Position numbers and translations under genes: made by a program. 64,000 bases of DNA, taken from JAVBLU01 sp031553225. GTDB lineage: Bacteria; Bacillota; Clostridia; Christensenellales; UBA1750. Below the pieces are notes generated by a model. The model was not told the DNA's origin. It saw only the letters and a list, made by a program, of their open reading frames with translations, and made no database searches. Where the stretch lies: positions 1-64,000 of the forward strand of contig JAVBLU010000016.1 in the NCBI GenBank assembly GCA_031553225.1. Reading direction: 5' to 3'. Shown here in pieces: positions 16,899-25,631 of this stretch. Position 1 is the first letter of the stretch; each line of letters starts with the position of its first letter.

Positions 16899-16927
16899 AG
16901 TATAACACCACAGGGCGCAAAAAGCAA
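16899..16927 (-). promoter_or_regulatory. tRNA-Ala promoter
   Basis: TTGCTT (16922-16927), a 17-bp spacer and TATACT (16899-16904, preceded by TGT) on the minus strand, about 18 nt before the tRNA. Confidence 0.65.
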
Positions 16928-16973
16928 GAGGAGGGGACAAAGAAGTTGGCGGTGGACGGAAGGAAAAAACCGG

Positions 16974-17002
16974 TTGACGGCTTACATTTCCGGCGATACA
17001 AT
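16974..17002 (+). promoter_or_regulatory. promoter of the lytic transglycosylase gene
   Basis: TTGACG (16974-16979), a 17-bp spacer and TACAAT (16997-17002). The predicted start is near 17009, about 34 nt before the ATG. Confidence 0.7.
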
Positions 17003-17042
17003 TCGATATATAGGGATGAGCTATGCGGGGAGGGGGGCGCCG

Positions 17043-18011
17043 ATGTCGGCCGGATTTAACGTAAACGCGCTGTATCAGCAGAAGATCGCCTCCGTCCGCC
17101 AGCAGTACGACGAGAAGATGGGCCTTGTGCAGGCGGCGCAAACCAGGTTCTCCGACGTGTTGGCCGACGTGCTGGGCCAAGCGCCCGCAAGCGACGTGGT
17201 GCCGGGAGAGAACGCGCAGGTGGAGGCCGCCCGGGCCGCGCAGGAGCCGTCTGTGCCCGCCGCGCCCGCCGCAAACGATGCGCAGGCGCAGTTTAACCAG
17301 ATGCTCTCTCTGATGGCCAACTCCATGATGATGAGCAGCATGTCCGGCCTTTCGGGCGGCTCAGGCGGCGGCGATTCCGGGTCGTCGATCTCCTCCATGA
17401 TGAGCATGATGATGCTGAACAACATGATGCAGCAGCAAAACAGCCTGTCGGCGCTGCAGTCCAGCGCAGCCACGGCAGCCTCGGCCGCCGACCCTGCGTC
17501 GGCGTCCACGCCCGCGTCTCCCGCGGCAGCGGCAGCGGCCGCGTACCAAAACGCCGCCGTACCCACATCGCCCACCGCTTACGAGGAGCTGATCCAGCAG
17601 GCCGCGGCGGAATACGCCCTGAGCCCGGCGCTCATCAAGGGCGTGATCCGCGCAGAGTCTTCCTTCCGGCCGCAGGACGTGTCCAGCGCGGGCGCGCAGG
17701 GCCTGATGCAGCTGATGCCCGGAACGGCCGCCGAGCTGGGCGTCACCGATCCGTTTGATCCGGCGCAGAACGTTGACGGCGGGGCGCGCTACCTAAAGCA
17801 GATGATCGAGCGCTACGGCGGGGACGTGCGCGTGGCCCTGGCCGCTTATAACTGCGGCCCCGGGCGCGTGGATTCCCTGGACATCACCTCCGCCCAGTCG
17901 CCCGGGTACGAGCGCCTGTCGGCGAATGTGCGCGCCTACGTGGACCGCGTGCTGCGCTTCTCCTCCGCCTATGAATCGTACGGCGAGGGCGGCGAGGAAG
18001 CGATGGGCTAG
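17043..18011 (+). CDS. lytic transglycosylase (SLT domain) with long Ala/Met/Ser linker
   Basis: The C-terminal third is a goose-lysozyme-like SLT domain that cleaves peptidoglycan glycan strands. LIKGVIRAESSFRPQDVSSAGAQGLMQLMPGTA carries the catalytic Glu, and AAYNCGPGRVD is the closing motif. The start MSAGFNVNALYQQ follows a GGGAGGGGGG site. There is no obvious signal peptide, as in flagellar or SltL-like enzymes exported by other routes. Residues about 80-185 are low-complexity, rich in Met, Ser, Gln and Ala. The 322-residue protein could act in flagellar or division remodelling, which is inference. Confidence 0.88.
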   Translation: MSAGFNVNALYQQKIASVRQQYDEKMGLVQAAQTRFSDVLADVLGQAPASDVVPGENAQVEAARAAQEPSVPAAPAANDAQAQFNQMLSLMANSMMMSSMSGLSGGSGGGDSGSSISSMMSMMMLNNMMQQQNSLSALQSSAATAASAADPASASTPASPAAAAAAAYQNAAVPTSPTAYEELIQQAAAEYALSPALIKGVIRAESSFRPQDVSSAGAQGLMQLMPGTAAELGVTDPFDPAQNVDGGARYLKQMIERYGGDVRVALAAYNCGPGRVDSLDITSAQSPGYERLSANVRAYVDRVLRFSSAYESYGEGGEEAMG

Positions 18012-18041
18012 CCCCGGCGCGCGAAGCGGCCTATGCCACCG

Positions 18042-18069
18042 GCCCTGCGGGCAGCCGCAGGGCTTTTTT
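18042..18069 (+). terminator. terminator after the lytic transglycosylase gene
   Basis: GCCCTGCGG, loop GCAG and CCGCAGGGC followed by TTTTTT. This is a textbook intrinsic terminator 30 nt past the stop. The rest of 18070-18306 shows no gene. Confidence 0.9.
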
Positions 18070-18306
18070 GCGTAGGGAAAGCCCGCTTTTGTGCTGCGCC
18101 TTCCCCGCAGCTCTGCCGCGCGGCTGCGAAGCGCACAAGACGGCGGGCGGCGGTTCTGCAGGCGGGGTCCGTCCATCTGCGCGCGGGACGGGCCATCCAT
18201 CAGGAAGACGGCCACGGGCGGCGCGGCCGGACGCGGGCCGCGACAGCCCTGCCGCGCAATGCCCGGGCGGGCCCGGAGAGCGAATTTACAGGGAACCGCC
18301 CGCATG

Positions 18307-18339
18307 AAAAGGCCCCGCGGGCTTATACCGCAGGGCCTT
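18307..18339 (-). terminator. terminator of the Big2-SH3 gene at 18406
   Basis: Minus strand: AAGGCCCTGCGG, a 7-nt loop and CCGCGGGGCCTT with a single mismatch, then TTTT. Confidence 0.8.
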
Positions 18340-18405
18340 GGGCGTCTCATCGCGCGGGCGGGGGTTTGCGGGAAGCCAAGGACGCGCCTTGGCGGCGGAT
18401 GCGGC

Positions 18406-20379
18406 TTACTCGGGCTTCAGGTTGCGCCCTTTGTCCAGGCTGACGTAGGCGACGCCTTTGTTCCAGGCGACCTTTGCCCAGTCGTTGCGCACCTCAAACA
18501 CCTGCAGTATGTCGCCGCGGCGCACCTCGCCCAGCTTGTTGCGGCCGTCCACCTTGGGGCTGGAGCGCACGTTCAGCCGCTCGGCCTGCACGGCATAGGT
18601 CACGGCCTGCGAGAGGTCGGGCGCCTTTTCTCCGGACAAAAGCACGGTGACGGCGCATATCTGTTCCAGGCCGTCGGCGGCCAGGGAAGCGCGCAGGTAG
18701 GTGGTACCCAGCGCAACGCCCGTAACAAGCGCAGACAGCGGGCCGTCCGGGTCGCGCTTCACGGAGGCAATGCGTTCGTTTCCGACGCTCCAGGAGACGG
18801 GCGTGCCCTGAACGTCCGGCGCGGGGCTGCCCAGGACGGCGGCGATGGAGCGCGTTTCGCCCACGGCCAGGGTGAGGCTTGCGGGAAGCTGGAGGCTGCC
18901 CGCGCCCACGCGCGGCACGCTGCGCAGCAGGAGGCGCGCGTCATAGCTGTACAGCGTGCCCTGCACATCGATGCCCACGTGCAGCTTTCCGCCGTCGTAC
19001 GCGCGGCTGTTGGCCAAAGCGTCGTACCACAGCGCGTAGGGCGCGAAGGCGGCCTGCGGCACGCTCTTCCACAGCGCCAGGGCGAATTGGTAGGCGGGGT
19101 TGCGGCCGGGGATGCCCCGCAGCCCCAGCGCGCTCACGGCGGTGAAGGGCGTTAAGGCAGGGTCGGTCAAAAGTTTAGCAAATTCCTGCTGCGTGATGAA
19201 GCGGCTGCTTTCGCTTCCCGGCCGAAGCGCCTCGCCGGGCATCAGCGTGCCGGGCGGAAGCAGCGGCAGGGAGAAGGCGTCCATGGCCCCCACAAGCGCG
19301 CCGTATTGCGCCACGTTCAGGCGAAGCCTCAGGGAGCCGTCCTCGTCCAGATAGGCCGTGCGCCCGAAGCCCGATTCTTCGGGGGTGACGGGCGAGTCGA
19401 TGCGGTAGAAGAGCGAGGCGGCCTGCGAAAGCCGCCCGGAGGCGTCCAGGATGTCCAGCGCCGGGACGGGGCCTTCGCCGTCCGTGTCAAGGGCCAGCGA
19501 GGTTACGTGGGCGAAGCCGGGCAGGGGCGCGCCGCCGCCGTCGCTGAAGAACAGCTGCAGCTCGATGGGGTAGTAGCCCTGGCTTTCCTGAATGTGCGGG
19601 TTGGGCGTGTTGTCCTCCAGCACGGTGCGCTCGTCCCGCGCAAAGGAGAGCTCGTTCCATACCACGTCCACCACCAGGTCCTCGCCCTGGGCGAAAGCGT
19701 TCACATGGTCCTTGTTCAGGCCGTAGTCGATCACGCGCAGGGAACGCTCGCCCAAGGGCACCACGTCCTGGTAGCCGATAAGGAAGGTGAAGCGCACGGG
19801 CGTGGTCTTGCCCGTTTCGTATGCGTCCACACGCACAATCTCCTGCGAACCGCCCGAGGCGGGCAGGTGGTGCAGCGTGTAGGGCAGGGCGTAGGCGGCC
19901 AGAAAGCTGTATTCGTCCCCGCCCAGGTCCTCCGCGTCGTACACAACCAGACGGGGTGCGTAGCGGCTGCCGCTGATGAAGTAGTCGGCAGGTTTGATCA
20001 GCCGGCCGGCCAACTCGCCGCTTTCCTGCAGTTGCCGAACGATGGCGGCCTGCGCATCGCCCGCCGGGGGCGAGGCGAGCGTGAGGCGGTAAGGCAGGGC
20101 GCGACTTACAAGCAGGTACGCCTCAATTTGCAGATGCGTGGAAAAGGCGTCCGCGCCCTCGCCGCCGCCCGGATTCCATACGCCCAAGTCGCCGTAGGGC
20201 TGCGCGATGTCGACCACGCCCCCGGCCCAATCGGCCTTCACATCCACCAGCGCGCCTTCGCTTGCGCGCCGAACGGAGCGCACCACAACCGCGCCGGTCG
20301 GGTCGCCCGCGGCTGCTGCGGGCGCAGGCCGGCAGGCAAGCAAAATGAGCGCGGCGAGGAACAGGCAGAGCCGCTTCAT
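18406..20379 (-). CDS. secreted Big2-SH3 protein (paralogue 1)
   Basis: The 657-residue protein starts MKRLCLFLAALILLACRPAPAAAA, a signal peptide, after a GGAGGG site. Residues about 25-480 form a long unassigned ectodomain that is homologous along its length to the proteins at 20689 and 23611. A Big2-type immunoglobulin-like domain (about 495-585; LTLAVGETRS, VSWSVGNERIASV, VTGVALGTTYLRA) and a bacterial SH3 domain (about 594-657; ERLNVRSSPKVDGRNKLGEV) follow. SH3 domains commonly bind peptidoglycan. Function is unknown; cell-surface attachment is likely. It is the most diverged and most GC-rich of the three paralogues. Confidence 0.85.
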   Translation of the reverse strand: MKRLCLFLAALILLACRPAPAAAAGDPTGAVVVRSVRRASEGALVDVKADWAGGVVDIAQPYGDLGVWNPGGGEGADAFSTHLQIEAYLLVSRALPYRLTLASPPAGDAQAAIVRQLQESGELAGRLIKPADYFISGSRYAPRLVVYDAEDLGGDEYSFLAAYALPYTLHHLPASGGSQEIVRVDAYETGKTTPVRFTFLIGYQDVVPLGERSLRVIDYGLNKDHVNAFAQGEDLVVDVVWNELSFARDERTVLEDNTPNPHIQESQGYYPIELQLFFSDGGGAPLPGFAHVTSLALDTDGEGPVPALDILDASGRLSQAASLFYRIDSPVTPEESGFGRTAYLDEDGSLRLRLNVAQYGALVGAMDAFSLPLLPPGTLMPGEALRPGSESSRFITQQEFAKLLTDPALTPFTAVSALGLRGIPGRNPAYQFALALWKSVPQAAFAPYALWYDALANSRAYDGGKLHVGIDVQGTLYSYDARLLLRSVPRVGAGSLQLPASLTLAVGETRSIAAVLGSPAPDVQGTPVSWSVGNERIASVKRDPDGPLSALVTGVALGTTYLRASLAADGLEQICAVTVLLSGEKAPDLSQAVTYAVQAERLNVRSSPKVDGRNKLGEVRRGDILQVFEVRNDWAKVAWNKGVAYVSLDKGRNLKPE

Positions 20380-20416
20380 GGCATCCCTCCGTTCCCGAAA
20401 AAGGGAGACTGTTTCC

Positions 20417-20444
20417 ATTATAGCAAAATGCGGGAAGAGTACAA
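20417..20444 (-). promoter_or_regulatory. promoter of paralogue 1
   Basis: TTGTAC (20439-20444), a 16-bp spacer and TGC-TATAAT (20417-20422), an extended -10 on the minus strand. Confidence 0.65.
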
Positions 20445-20625
20445 GCCGCCGCGTCATTTTTCGCGGTCTCCCCGGCCGGGAGCCGCAAACGCCTTACCCC
20501 ATAGGCGCGGAGCGCTTCACGGCCCTGCGCAGCGTGCGGAAGAGGCGAATAAGTTACAAAATTGCGCCGTTTGACGTAGCTCATGCATGGGGCGGCCGCC
20601 CCGCTCCCCTCCGATTACAAGAAAA

Positions 20626-20650
20626 AGCCCGCGTGCATGGCACGCGGGCT
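20626..20650 (-). terminator. terminator of paralogue 2
   Basis: AGCCCGCGTGC, loop CAT and GCACGCGGGCT on the minus strand, followed by TTTTTCTTG. An identical hairpin without the T-tract occurs after paralogue 3 at 23548-23572. Confidence 0.9.
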
Positions 20651-20688
20651 TAGCTCCGGTTCACGAAAGATTTGTTGCTATCCCGACC

Positions 20689-22584
20689 TTATTTAGCCTG
20701 GAGGTACTTGCCGCTGCCGAGGCAAGCATAGGCGGTGCTGCCCTGCCACTCGATCTTGGCCCAGTCGTTCTTCACTTCGATGACCTTGAGGACATCGCCG
20801 CGGTACGTCATGCCAACCTTGCTGTTCTTCGTGCCGGCGCCGGTGCGCACGTTCAGGGCGCGGCAGGTGACAACGTAGTCGACGGTGGAGGGGGCCACGG
20901 TGGTCTCGTCGGCCGCGACGACGGTCACGTTGCAGATCGTTTCGATGGAGTCGATGACCGCGCGGACGTAGGTGGTGCCAACGGCAACGCCGGTCACGGT
21001 GGCGTTGTAGTTGTTGGAGGTGACAACGGTGCTCAGCTTAGCGATGGCAGCGTTGTTCACGGACCAGTTGATGGGCAGGGCCTGCATGTTGCCGAAGGGA
21101 TTGCCGACCACAGCGTTCAGGGCCTTCGTCTCGCCGACCTTAACGGTCATGTTCGTCTCGGACAGAGAGAGGGAGTAAGCGCCGGTGCGGTTGACGGACT
21201 GGAACTTGATGGTCTGGGAGAAGTTGTACATGACGCCGCTCACGTTCACCGTGAAGTTCAGCTTCTTGCCGATGTACAGGGTGGAATTCTGGAGGTCGGT
21301 CAGCCAGAACACCGGCAGGGTGTAGGGGGAGGAGGTCATGTTGGGCAGGGTGCTCGCGGTCAGAGACTTCTGGCCGAGGAGCGTGGCGATGGCGGACTGC
21401 GTGTACACAGTCGCGCTGTCGGTCACAAAGCTCGTGGCGGAGGCGGGGTTGGCAGCGATCTGGCCGTACCAGAAGGGGGTGATGAAGCGGGCGCTCTTGC
21501 CGGCGACGGCATCCATGTAGCCGTACTGGCCGATGTTGATGCGCAGCTTGAAGGAGCCGTCGGCATCCAGATAGGTGGTGCGGCCAAAGCCGGAGTTGTT
21601 CGGCGTGATGGCGCTCTTGATCTGGAAGGGCAGGTATTCGGCCTTGCTCTTGTCGATGGAGGCCGCCAGGATGTCGAAGGCGCCGTCATAGTTCAGGGCC
21701 GTGATCTGGGCGTACTGGGGCAGGGGATTGCCGGCAGTGTCCTTGAAGAAGAACTGCAGGTCGATGGGGTAGTAGCCCGCGCTGGCCTGGTAGTTGGGGT
21801 TGACGGCGTTGTTCACGAGCTGGTCCGTGTCCTTGGCGGAGATCAGGTTCGCCCACACGGTCTCGATGAACAGGGAGTCGCCGGAGATGTAAGCGCGGAC
21901 GTTGTCCTTGTTCACATCGTAGTCAACGACGGTCACGTTGGTGGAGTTGGCGGGGATGAGGTCGTTGTACTGGATGTAGAACAGGAAGTCGATCTTGTTG
22001 TAGACCTGGTTGTTCTCGTAGGCGGTAACGGTGTAGGCCTGGGTGTTGCCGCCGGCGATGGGCAGGTAGAAGAAGGTGTAGCTGGGGATGCGGTACTCGT
22101 AGTTGGCGCTGGTGAGCAGGTTGGAGGTGGTGTTAAAGACGGCGGTCTCGGGGGCGACGCGGGCAAACGCCATGTAGGACACGCCGTTGATGTAGAAGGT
22201 CTTGGGCGCGATGGAGGCCAGCGTCACATCGGCAGCCGCGATGGCCAGTTCCTTCGAGGAGAAGGTGGCCGTGGGAACCGTCACAGCGGCGCCCTGGGCG
22301 ACGACCAGATCGCAGGTGAACTGGACGAACTTGCCCCAGGTGGAGCTGCCGGCCAGCTGAGAATTGATGGCCGTGCCGGAGATATTCCAGGAATACATAT
22401 CCGACAGGGCCTTGTTGATGGTGATAGAGCTGCCGGAGATCGAGGGGCTGACGCTCTTGAGGGTGGTGTTGTCGAAGTAGTTGACCGTCATGTTCTGCCA
22501 GGAACCGGTCGGCAGAGCGCTCGCGGACGGGATGAGCGCCAGCAGCATGAGCGCCGCCAGAGCGATTGCAACAAACTTGCGCAT
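20689..22584 (-). CDS. secreted Big2-SH3 protein (paralogue 2)
   Basis: The 631-residue protein starts MRKFVAIALAALMLLALIPS, a signal peptide, after AAAGGAGAA. The ectodomain is Asn/Thr/Ser/Tyr-rich, with many short blocks shared with paralogues 1 and 3 (for example AGYYPIDLQFFF, GFGRTTYLDADGSFKLRINIGQYGY). A Big2 domain lies at about 473-560 and an SH3 domain at about 571-631 (RALNVRTGAGTKNSKVG). It is nearly identical to paralogue 3 over long stretches, so the pair is a recent tandem duplication. It is probably an abundant cell-wall or S-layer-like protein, but this is inference. Confidence 0.88.
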   Translation of the reverse strand: MRKFVAIALAALMLLALIPSASALPTGSWQNMTVNYFDNTTLKSVSPSISGSSITINKALSDMYSWNISGTAINSQLAGSSTWGKFVQFTCDLVVAQGAAVTVPTATFSSKELAIAAADVTLASIAPKTFYINGVSYMAFARVAPETAVFNTTSNLLTSANYEYRIPSYTFFYLPIAGGNTQAYTVTAYENNQVYNKIDFLFYIQYNDLIPANSTNVTVVDYDVNKDNVRAYISGDSLFIETVWANLISAKDTDQLVNNAVNPNYQASAGYYPIDLQFFFKDTAGNPLPQYAQITALNYDGAFDILAASIDKSKAEYLPFQIKSAITPNNSGFGRTTYLDADGSFKLRINIGQYGYMDAVAGKSARFITPFWYGQIAANPASATSFVTDSATVYTQSAIATLLGQKSLTASTLPNMTSSPYTLPVFWLTDLQNSTLYIGKKLNFTVNVSGVMYNFSQTIKFQSVNRTGAYSLSLSETNMTVKVGETKALNAVVGNPFGNMQALPINWSVNNAAIAKLSTVVTSNNYNATVTGVAVGTTYVRAVIDSIETICNVTVVAADETTVAPSTVDYVVTCRALNVRTGAGTKNSKVGMTYRGDVLKVIEVKNDWAKIEWQGSTAYACLGSGKYLQAK

Positions 22585-22638
22585 GAGAGCATTCTCCTTT
22601 CGTATGGGGAAGTGATGGGGAAATCGTGAACCTCAGCA

Positions 22639-22668
22639 AGTATAACACCATCGTCACGAAAATGTAAA
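22639..22668 (-). promoter_or_regulatory. promoter of paralogue 2
   Basis: TTTACA (22663-22668), an 18-bp spacer and TATACT (22639-22644, preceded by TGT) on the minus strand. Confidence 0.7.
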
Positions 22669-22679
22669 TGGAAAATGAC

Positions 22680-22691
22680 ACAATTGCGCAA
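22680..22691. promoter_or_regulatory. shared element ACAATTGCGCAA upstream of paralogue 2
   Basis: This 12-bp sequence lies 11 nt upstream of the -35 and recurs at exactly the same distance before paralogue 3 (25620-25631). It is a candidate activator or repressor site. It could also be a remnant of the duplication. Confidence 0.45.
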
Positions 22692-23547
22692 TATTCAATG
22701 TATTGCCATGCAATAACAACAATAATTGTTGATATTCAGCAACGGGCGCACCCAAATATCCCCATAAGTCCACTCCCGTGGGAAAAAGTGGGGGCAGGGC
22801 ATCGCTTTTGTTTTATCAAAATTAGTTGATATTTGGCATGCGCTCGCTCCCGTCTCCCCTCAGCGCCGCTGCACGCTGCACCGAGGCGGGGGCAGGGCCC
22901 GCGCCCTGCGGGGGCGGAAAGCCGCAGAAAGGCACGGGCCGCCGCGCCAGCAACCGCCCGGCGCACGATCATGCGAGGAGGACGTGTGGCGGTTCGCGGG
23001 CCAGGCTGATGCAGGGCGCGCAGGCATGGCGAGGGCGCATGCTAAGCGGCGCGCAGCCCCTTGGACCGCGCGCCGCTCAGCATGCGGCGACGTTTTCCCT
23101 GTTCAGCGCAGGCGAATAGCCGAGCGGGTTGCGCAAAGAACGGCAAGAAACCGGCGGCTGTCGCAAGCGCACGCGAAGCGGCGCATGCGGCGGCTGACGC
23201 AGCGGCCCTGTAAGGCGTCCATCCGCCACGCGGCGCAAACGCGATTTGCTGCCACGGGCGGGCCTTCTGCGGCCCTGCCGAGCCGGGGGGCACGGCAAGT
23301 CGGGCAGGGGAGCCGGCGCGGCGGAGGATGCCCGCGGCCTGTGCCGCGCGCCGCGCACACGCCTACACAAGCGTCCGTCATAACGCAACGGGGCGTATAA
23401 GGCTGCCGCGCCCCACAACCCCCGGAAAAGAGGCCCCTATGTTGGGCATATGCGAGTGCCGCGGCCTCGCTTGCCGCGCGGACAGGGGAGGCGATACGCA
23501 AGTGCCTGCGCGCAAGAGGGGCCGTCCGCTTTCGCGGGCATGAAGAT
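22692..23547. other. GC-rich intergenic region with no recognisable gene
   Basis: About 850 nt between the duplicated genes. Open frames here are short, Arg/Ala/Pro-rich and show no motif. The only clear structure is the large hairpin at 23037-23085. Confidence 0.5.
23037..23085. repeat. 18-bp inverted repeat (orphan hairpin)
   Basis: The arms GCATGCTAAGCGGCGCGC and GCGCGCCGCTCAGCATGC differ from perfect pairing by one A-C mismatch and flank a 13-nt loop. A modest T-run (CGTTTTCCCTG) follows on the plus strand. No adjacent gene on either strand explains it. Confidence 0.6.
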
Positions 23548-23572
23548 AGCCCGCGTGCATGGCACGCGGGCT
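23548..23572 (-). repeat. degenerate terminator hairpin after paralogue 3
   Basis: The same 25-bp hairpin as at 20626-20650, but the sequence after it on the minus strand is ATCTTCATG instead of a T-tract. It was probably a terminator copied in the duplication and since weakened. Confidence 0.7.
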
Positions 23573-23610
23573 AAACTTCGGTTCACGAAAGGCTGGTAGC
23601 CGCTCCGACC

Positions 23611-25518
23611 TTATTTCGGCTGGAGGTACTTGCCGCTGCCGAGGCAAGCATAGGCGGTGCCGCCCTGCCACTCGATCTTGGCCCAGTCGTTCTTCACTTC
23701 GATGACCTTGAGGACATCGCCGCGGTACGTCATGCCAACCTTGCTGTTCTTCGTGTCGGCGCCGGTGCGTACGTTCAGGGCGCGGCAGGTAACAACATAG
23801 TCGACGGTGGAGGGGGTCACGACGGGGGTATCGGCCGCGACGACGGTCACGTTGCAGATCGTCTCGATGGAGTCGATAACCGCGCGGATGTAGGTGGTGC
23901 CCACGGCAACGCCGGTCACGGTGGCGTTGTAGTTGTTGGAGGTGACAACGGTGCTCAGCTTAGCGATGGCAGCGTTGTTCACGGACCAGTTGATGGGCAG
24001 GGCCTGCATGTTGCCGAAGGGATTGCCGACCACGGCGTTCAGGGCCTTCGTCTCGCCGACCTTGATGGTCATGTTCGACTCGGACAGCGCCAGGGAGTAG
24101 GCGCCAACGCGGTTGACGGACTGGAACTTGACGATCTCGGAGAAGTTGTACACGACGCCGTTCACGTTGACGGTGAAGTTCAGCTTCTTGCCGATCCACA
24201 GGGTGGAGTTCTCAAGCTCGGTCAGCCAGAACATCGGCATGGTGTAGCCGGCGGTGGTCAGGTTGACGGGGGCGCCGACAGCGATGGGCTTCTGGGGAAG
24301 GGCAGTGAGATTCTGGGTGTACACAAACGTGCTGTTGGGCACAAAGCTCGTGGCGGAGGCGGTGTTGGCGACGATCTGGCCGTACCAGTAGGGGGTGATG
24401 AAGCGGGAATCCTTGCCGGCGACGGCGTCGATGTAGCCGTACTGGCCGATGTTGATGCGCAGCTTGAAGGAGCCGTCGGCATCCAGATAGGTGGTGCGGC
24501 CAAAGCCGGCGTTGTTCGGCGTGATGGCGCTCTTGATCTGGAAGGGCAGGTACTCGGCCTTGGTCTTGTCGATGGAGGCCGTGAGGATGTCGAAGGCGCC
24601 GTCATAGTTCAGGGCCGTGATCTGGGCGTACTGGGGCAGGGGATTGCCGGCAGTGTCTTTGAAGAAGAACTGCAGGTCGATGGGGTAGTAGCCCGCGCTG
24701 GCCAGATAGTTGGGGTTGACGGCGTTGTTCACGAGCTGGTCCGTGTCCTTGGCGAAGATCAGGTTCTGCCACACGGTCTCGATGAACAGGGAGTCGCCGG
24801 AGATGTAAGCGCGGACGTTGTCCTTGTTCACATCGTAATCAACGACGGTCACGTTGGTGGAGTTGGCGGGGATGAGGTCGTTGTACTGGATGTAGAACAG
24901 GAAGTCGACCTTGCGGTAGGTCAGGTTGTCCTCGTAGGCGGAAACGGTGTAGGCCTGGGTGTTGCCGCCGGCGATGGGCAGGTAGAAGAAGGTGTAGTCC
25001 ACGATGTGCCACTCGTAGGAGTAGCTCGTGACGGACGTGGTGGAGGCGATGACGAGGGAGGCCACATCAACGCGCGGAACGGCCTTGTACAGAACGCCGT
25101 TGATGTAGAAGTTCTTCGTGCCGACCGAGCTGAACAGTATGCCGTCCAGGTACGCCTTGGCGGCGGAGGTGTCGGTGGCGTAGGCCAGCGGGGGGTTGAT
25201 CGTGGTGGAGGAGGACACGAAGGTGGGGGCGGTCACAACCAGATCGCCCGTGAACTGGACGAACTTGCCCCAGGTGGAGCTGCCGGCCAGCTGAGAGTTG
25301 ATGGCCGTGCCGGAGATGTTCCAGGGATACATATCCACCAGGGCCTTGTTGATGATGACCGAGCTGCCGGAGATGGTGGGGTTGATGCTCGTCAGGGAGG
25401 TGTTGTTGAAGTAGTTGACCTTCAGGTTGACGACCTGGCCGGGAGCGTAGGCGCCCGCGGACGGGATGAGCGCCAGCAGCATGAGCGCCGCCAGAGCGAT
25501 CGCAACAAACTTGCGCAT
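23611..25518 (-). CDS. secreted Big2-SH3 protein (paralogue 3)
   Basis: The 635-residue protein starts MRKFVAIALAALMLLALIPS after AAAGGAGAA; a longer open frame upstream crosses the promoter and is not used. Layout matches paralogue 2: signal peptide, long ectodomain, Big2 (about 476-565) and SH3 (about 576-635). The C-terminal third is almost identical at DNA level to paralogue 2. Differences cluster in two patches, around residues 70-165 and near 395-425. Such patchy divergence suggests gene conversion or selection on exposed loops. Confidence 0.88.
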   Translation of the reverse strand: MRKFVAIALAALMLLALIPSAGAYAPGQVVNLKVNYFNNTSLTSINPTISGSSVIINKALVDMYPWNISGTAINSQLAGSSTWGKFVQFTGDLVVTAPTFVSSSTTINPPLAYATDTSAAKAYLDGILFSSVGTKNFYINGVLYKAVPRVDVASLVIASTTSVTSYSYEWHIVDYTFFYLPIAGGNTQAYTVSAYEDNLTYRKVDFLFYIQYNDLIPANSTNVTVVDYDVNKDNVRAYISGDSLFIETVWQNLIFAKDTDQLVNNAVNPNYLASAGYYPIDLQFFFKDTAGNPLPQYAQITALNYDGAFDILTASIDKTKAEYLPFQIKSAITPNNAGFGRTTYLDADGSFKLRINIGQYGYIDAVAGKDSRFITPYWYGQIVANTASATSFVPNSTFVYTQNLTALPQKPIAVGAPVNLTTAGYTMPMFWLTELENSTLWIGKKLNFTVNVNGVVYNFSEIVKFQSVNRVGAYSLALSESNMTIKVGETKALNAVVGNPFGNMQALPINWSVNNAAIAKLSTVVTSNNYNATVTGVAVGTTYIRAVIDSIETICNVTVVAADTPVVTPSTVDYVVTCRALNVRTGADTKNSKVGMTYRGDVLKVIEVKNDWAKIEWQGGTAYACLGSGKYLQPK

Positions 25519-25579
25519 GTGTGAGTTTCTCCTTTCGATTTTGAGGTCGGAAAGCGTTTGGAAGCGTGAACCTGGAAAG

Positions 25580-25608
25580 AGTATACCATGTCGATCGGGG
25601 ATTGTAAA
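25580..25608 (-). promoter_or_regulatory. promoter of paralogue 3
   Basis: TTTACA (25603-25608), a 17-bp spacer and TATACT (25580-25585) on the minus strand. Confidence 0.7.
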
Positions 25609-25619
25609 TAGCCTTTGAA

Positions 25620-25631
25620 ACAATTGCGCAA
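25620..25631. promoter_or_regulatory. shared element ACAATTGCGCAA upstream of paralogue 3
   Basis: Identical in sequence and in distance from the -35 (11 nt) to the element before paralogue 2. The spacer DNA between element and promoter differs between the two genes. Confidence 0.45.

Noticed and set aside
20587..22629. A 680-codon open frame on the plus strand
   Set aside because: It is antisense to the Big2-SH3 gene, is Val/Gly/Asp/His-rich, has no domain and arises from GC-rich codon use of the true gene on the other strand.
22800..23550. Short frames of 70-140 codons between the duplicated genes
   Set aside because: Arg/Ala/Pro-rich with no ribosome binding sites or motifs; they fit random GC-rich sequence.
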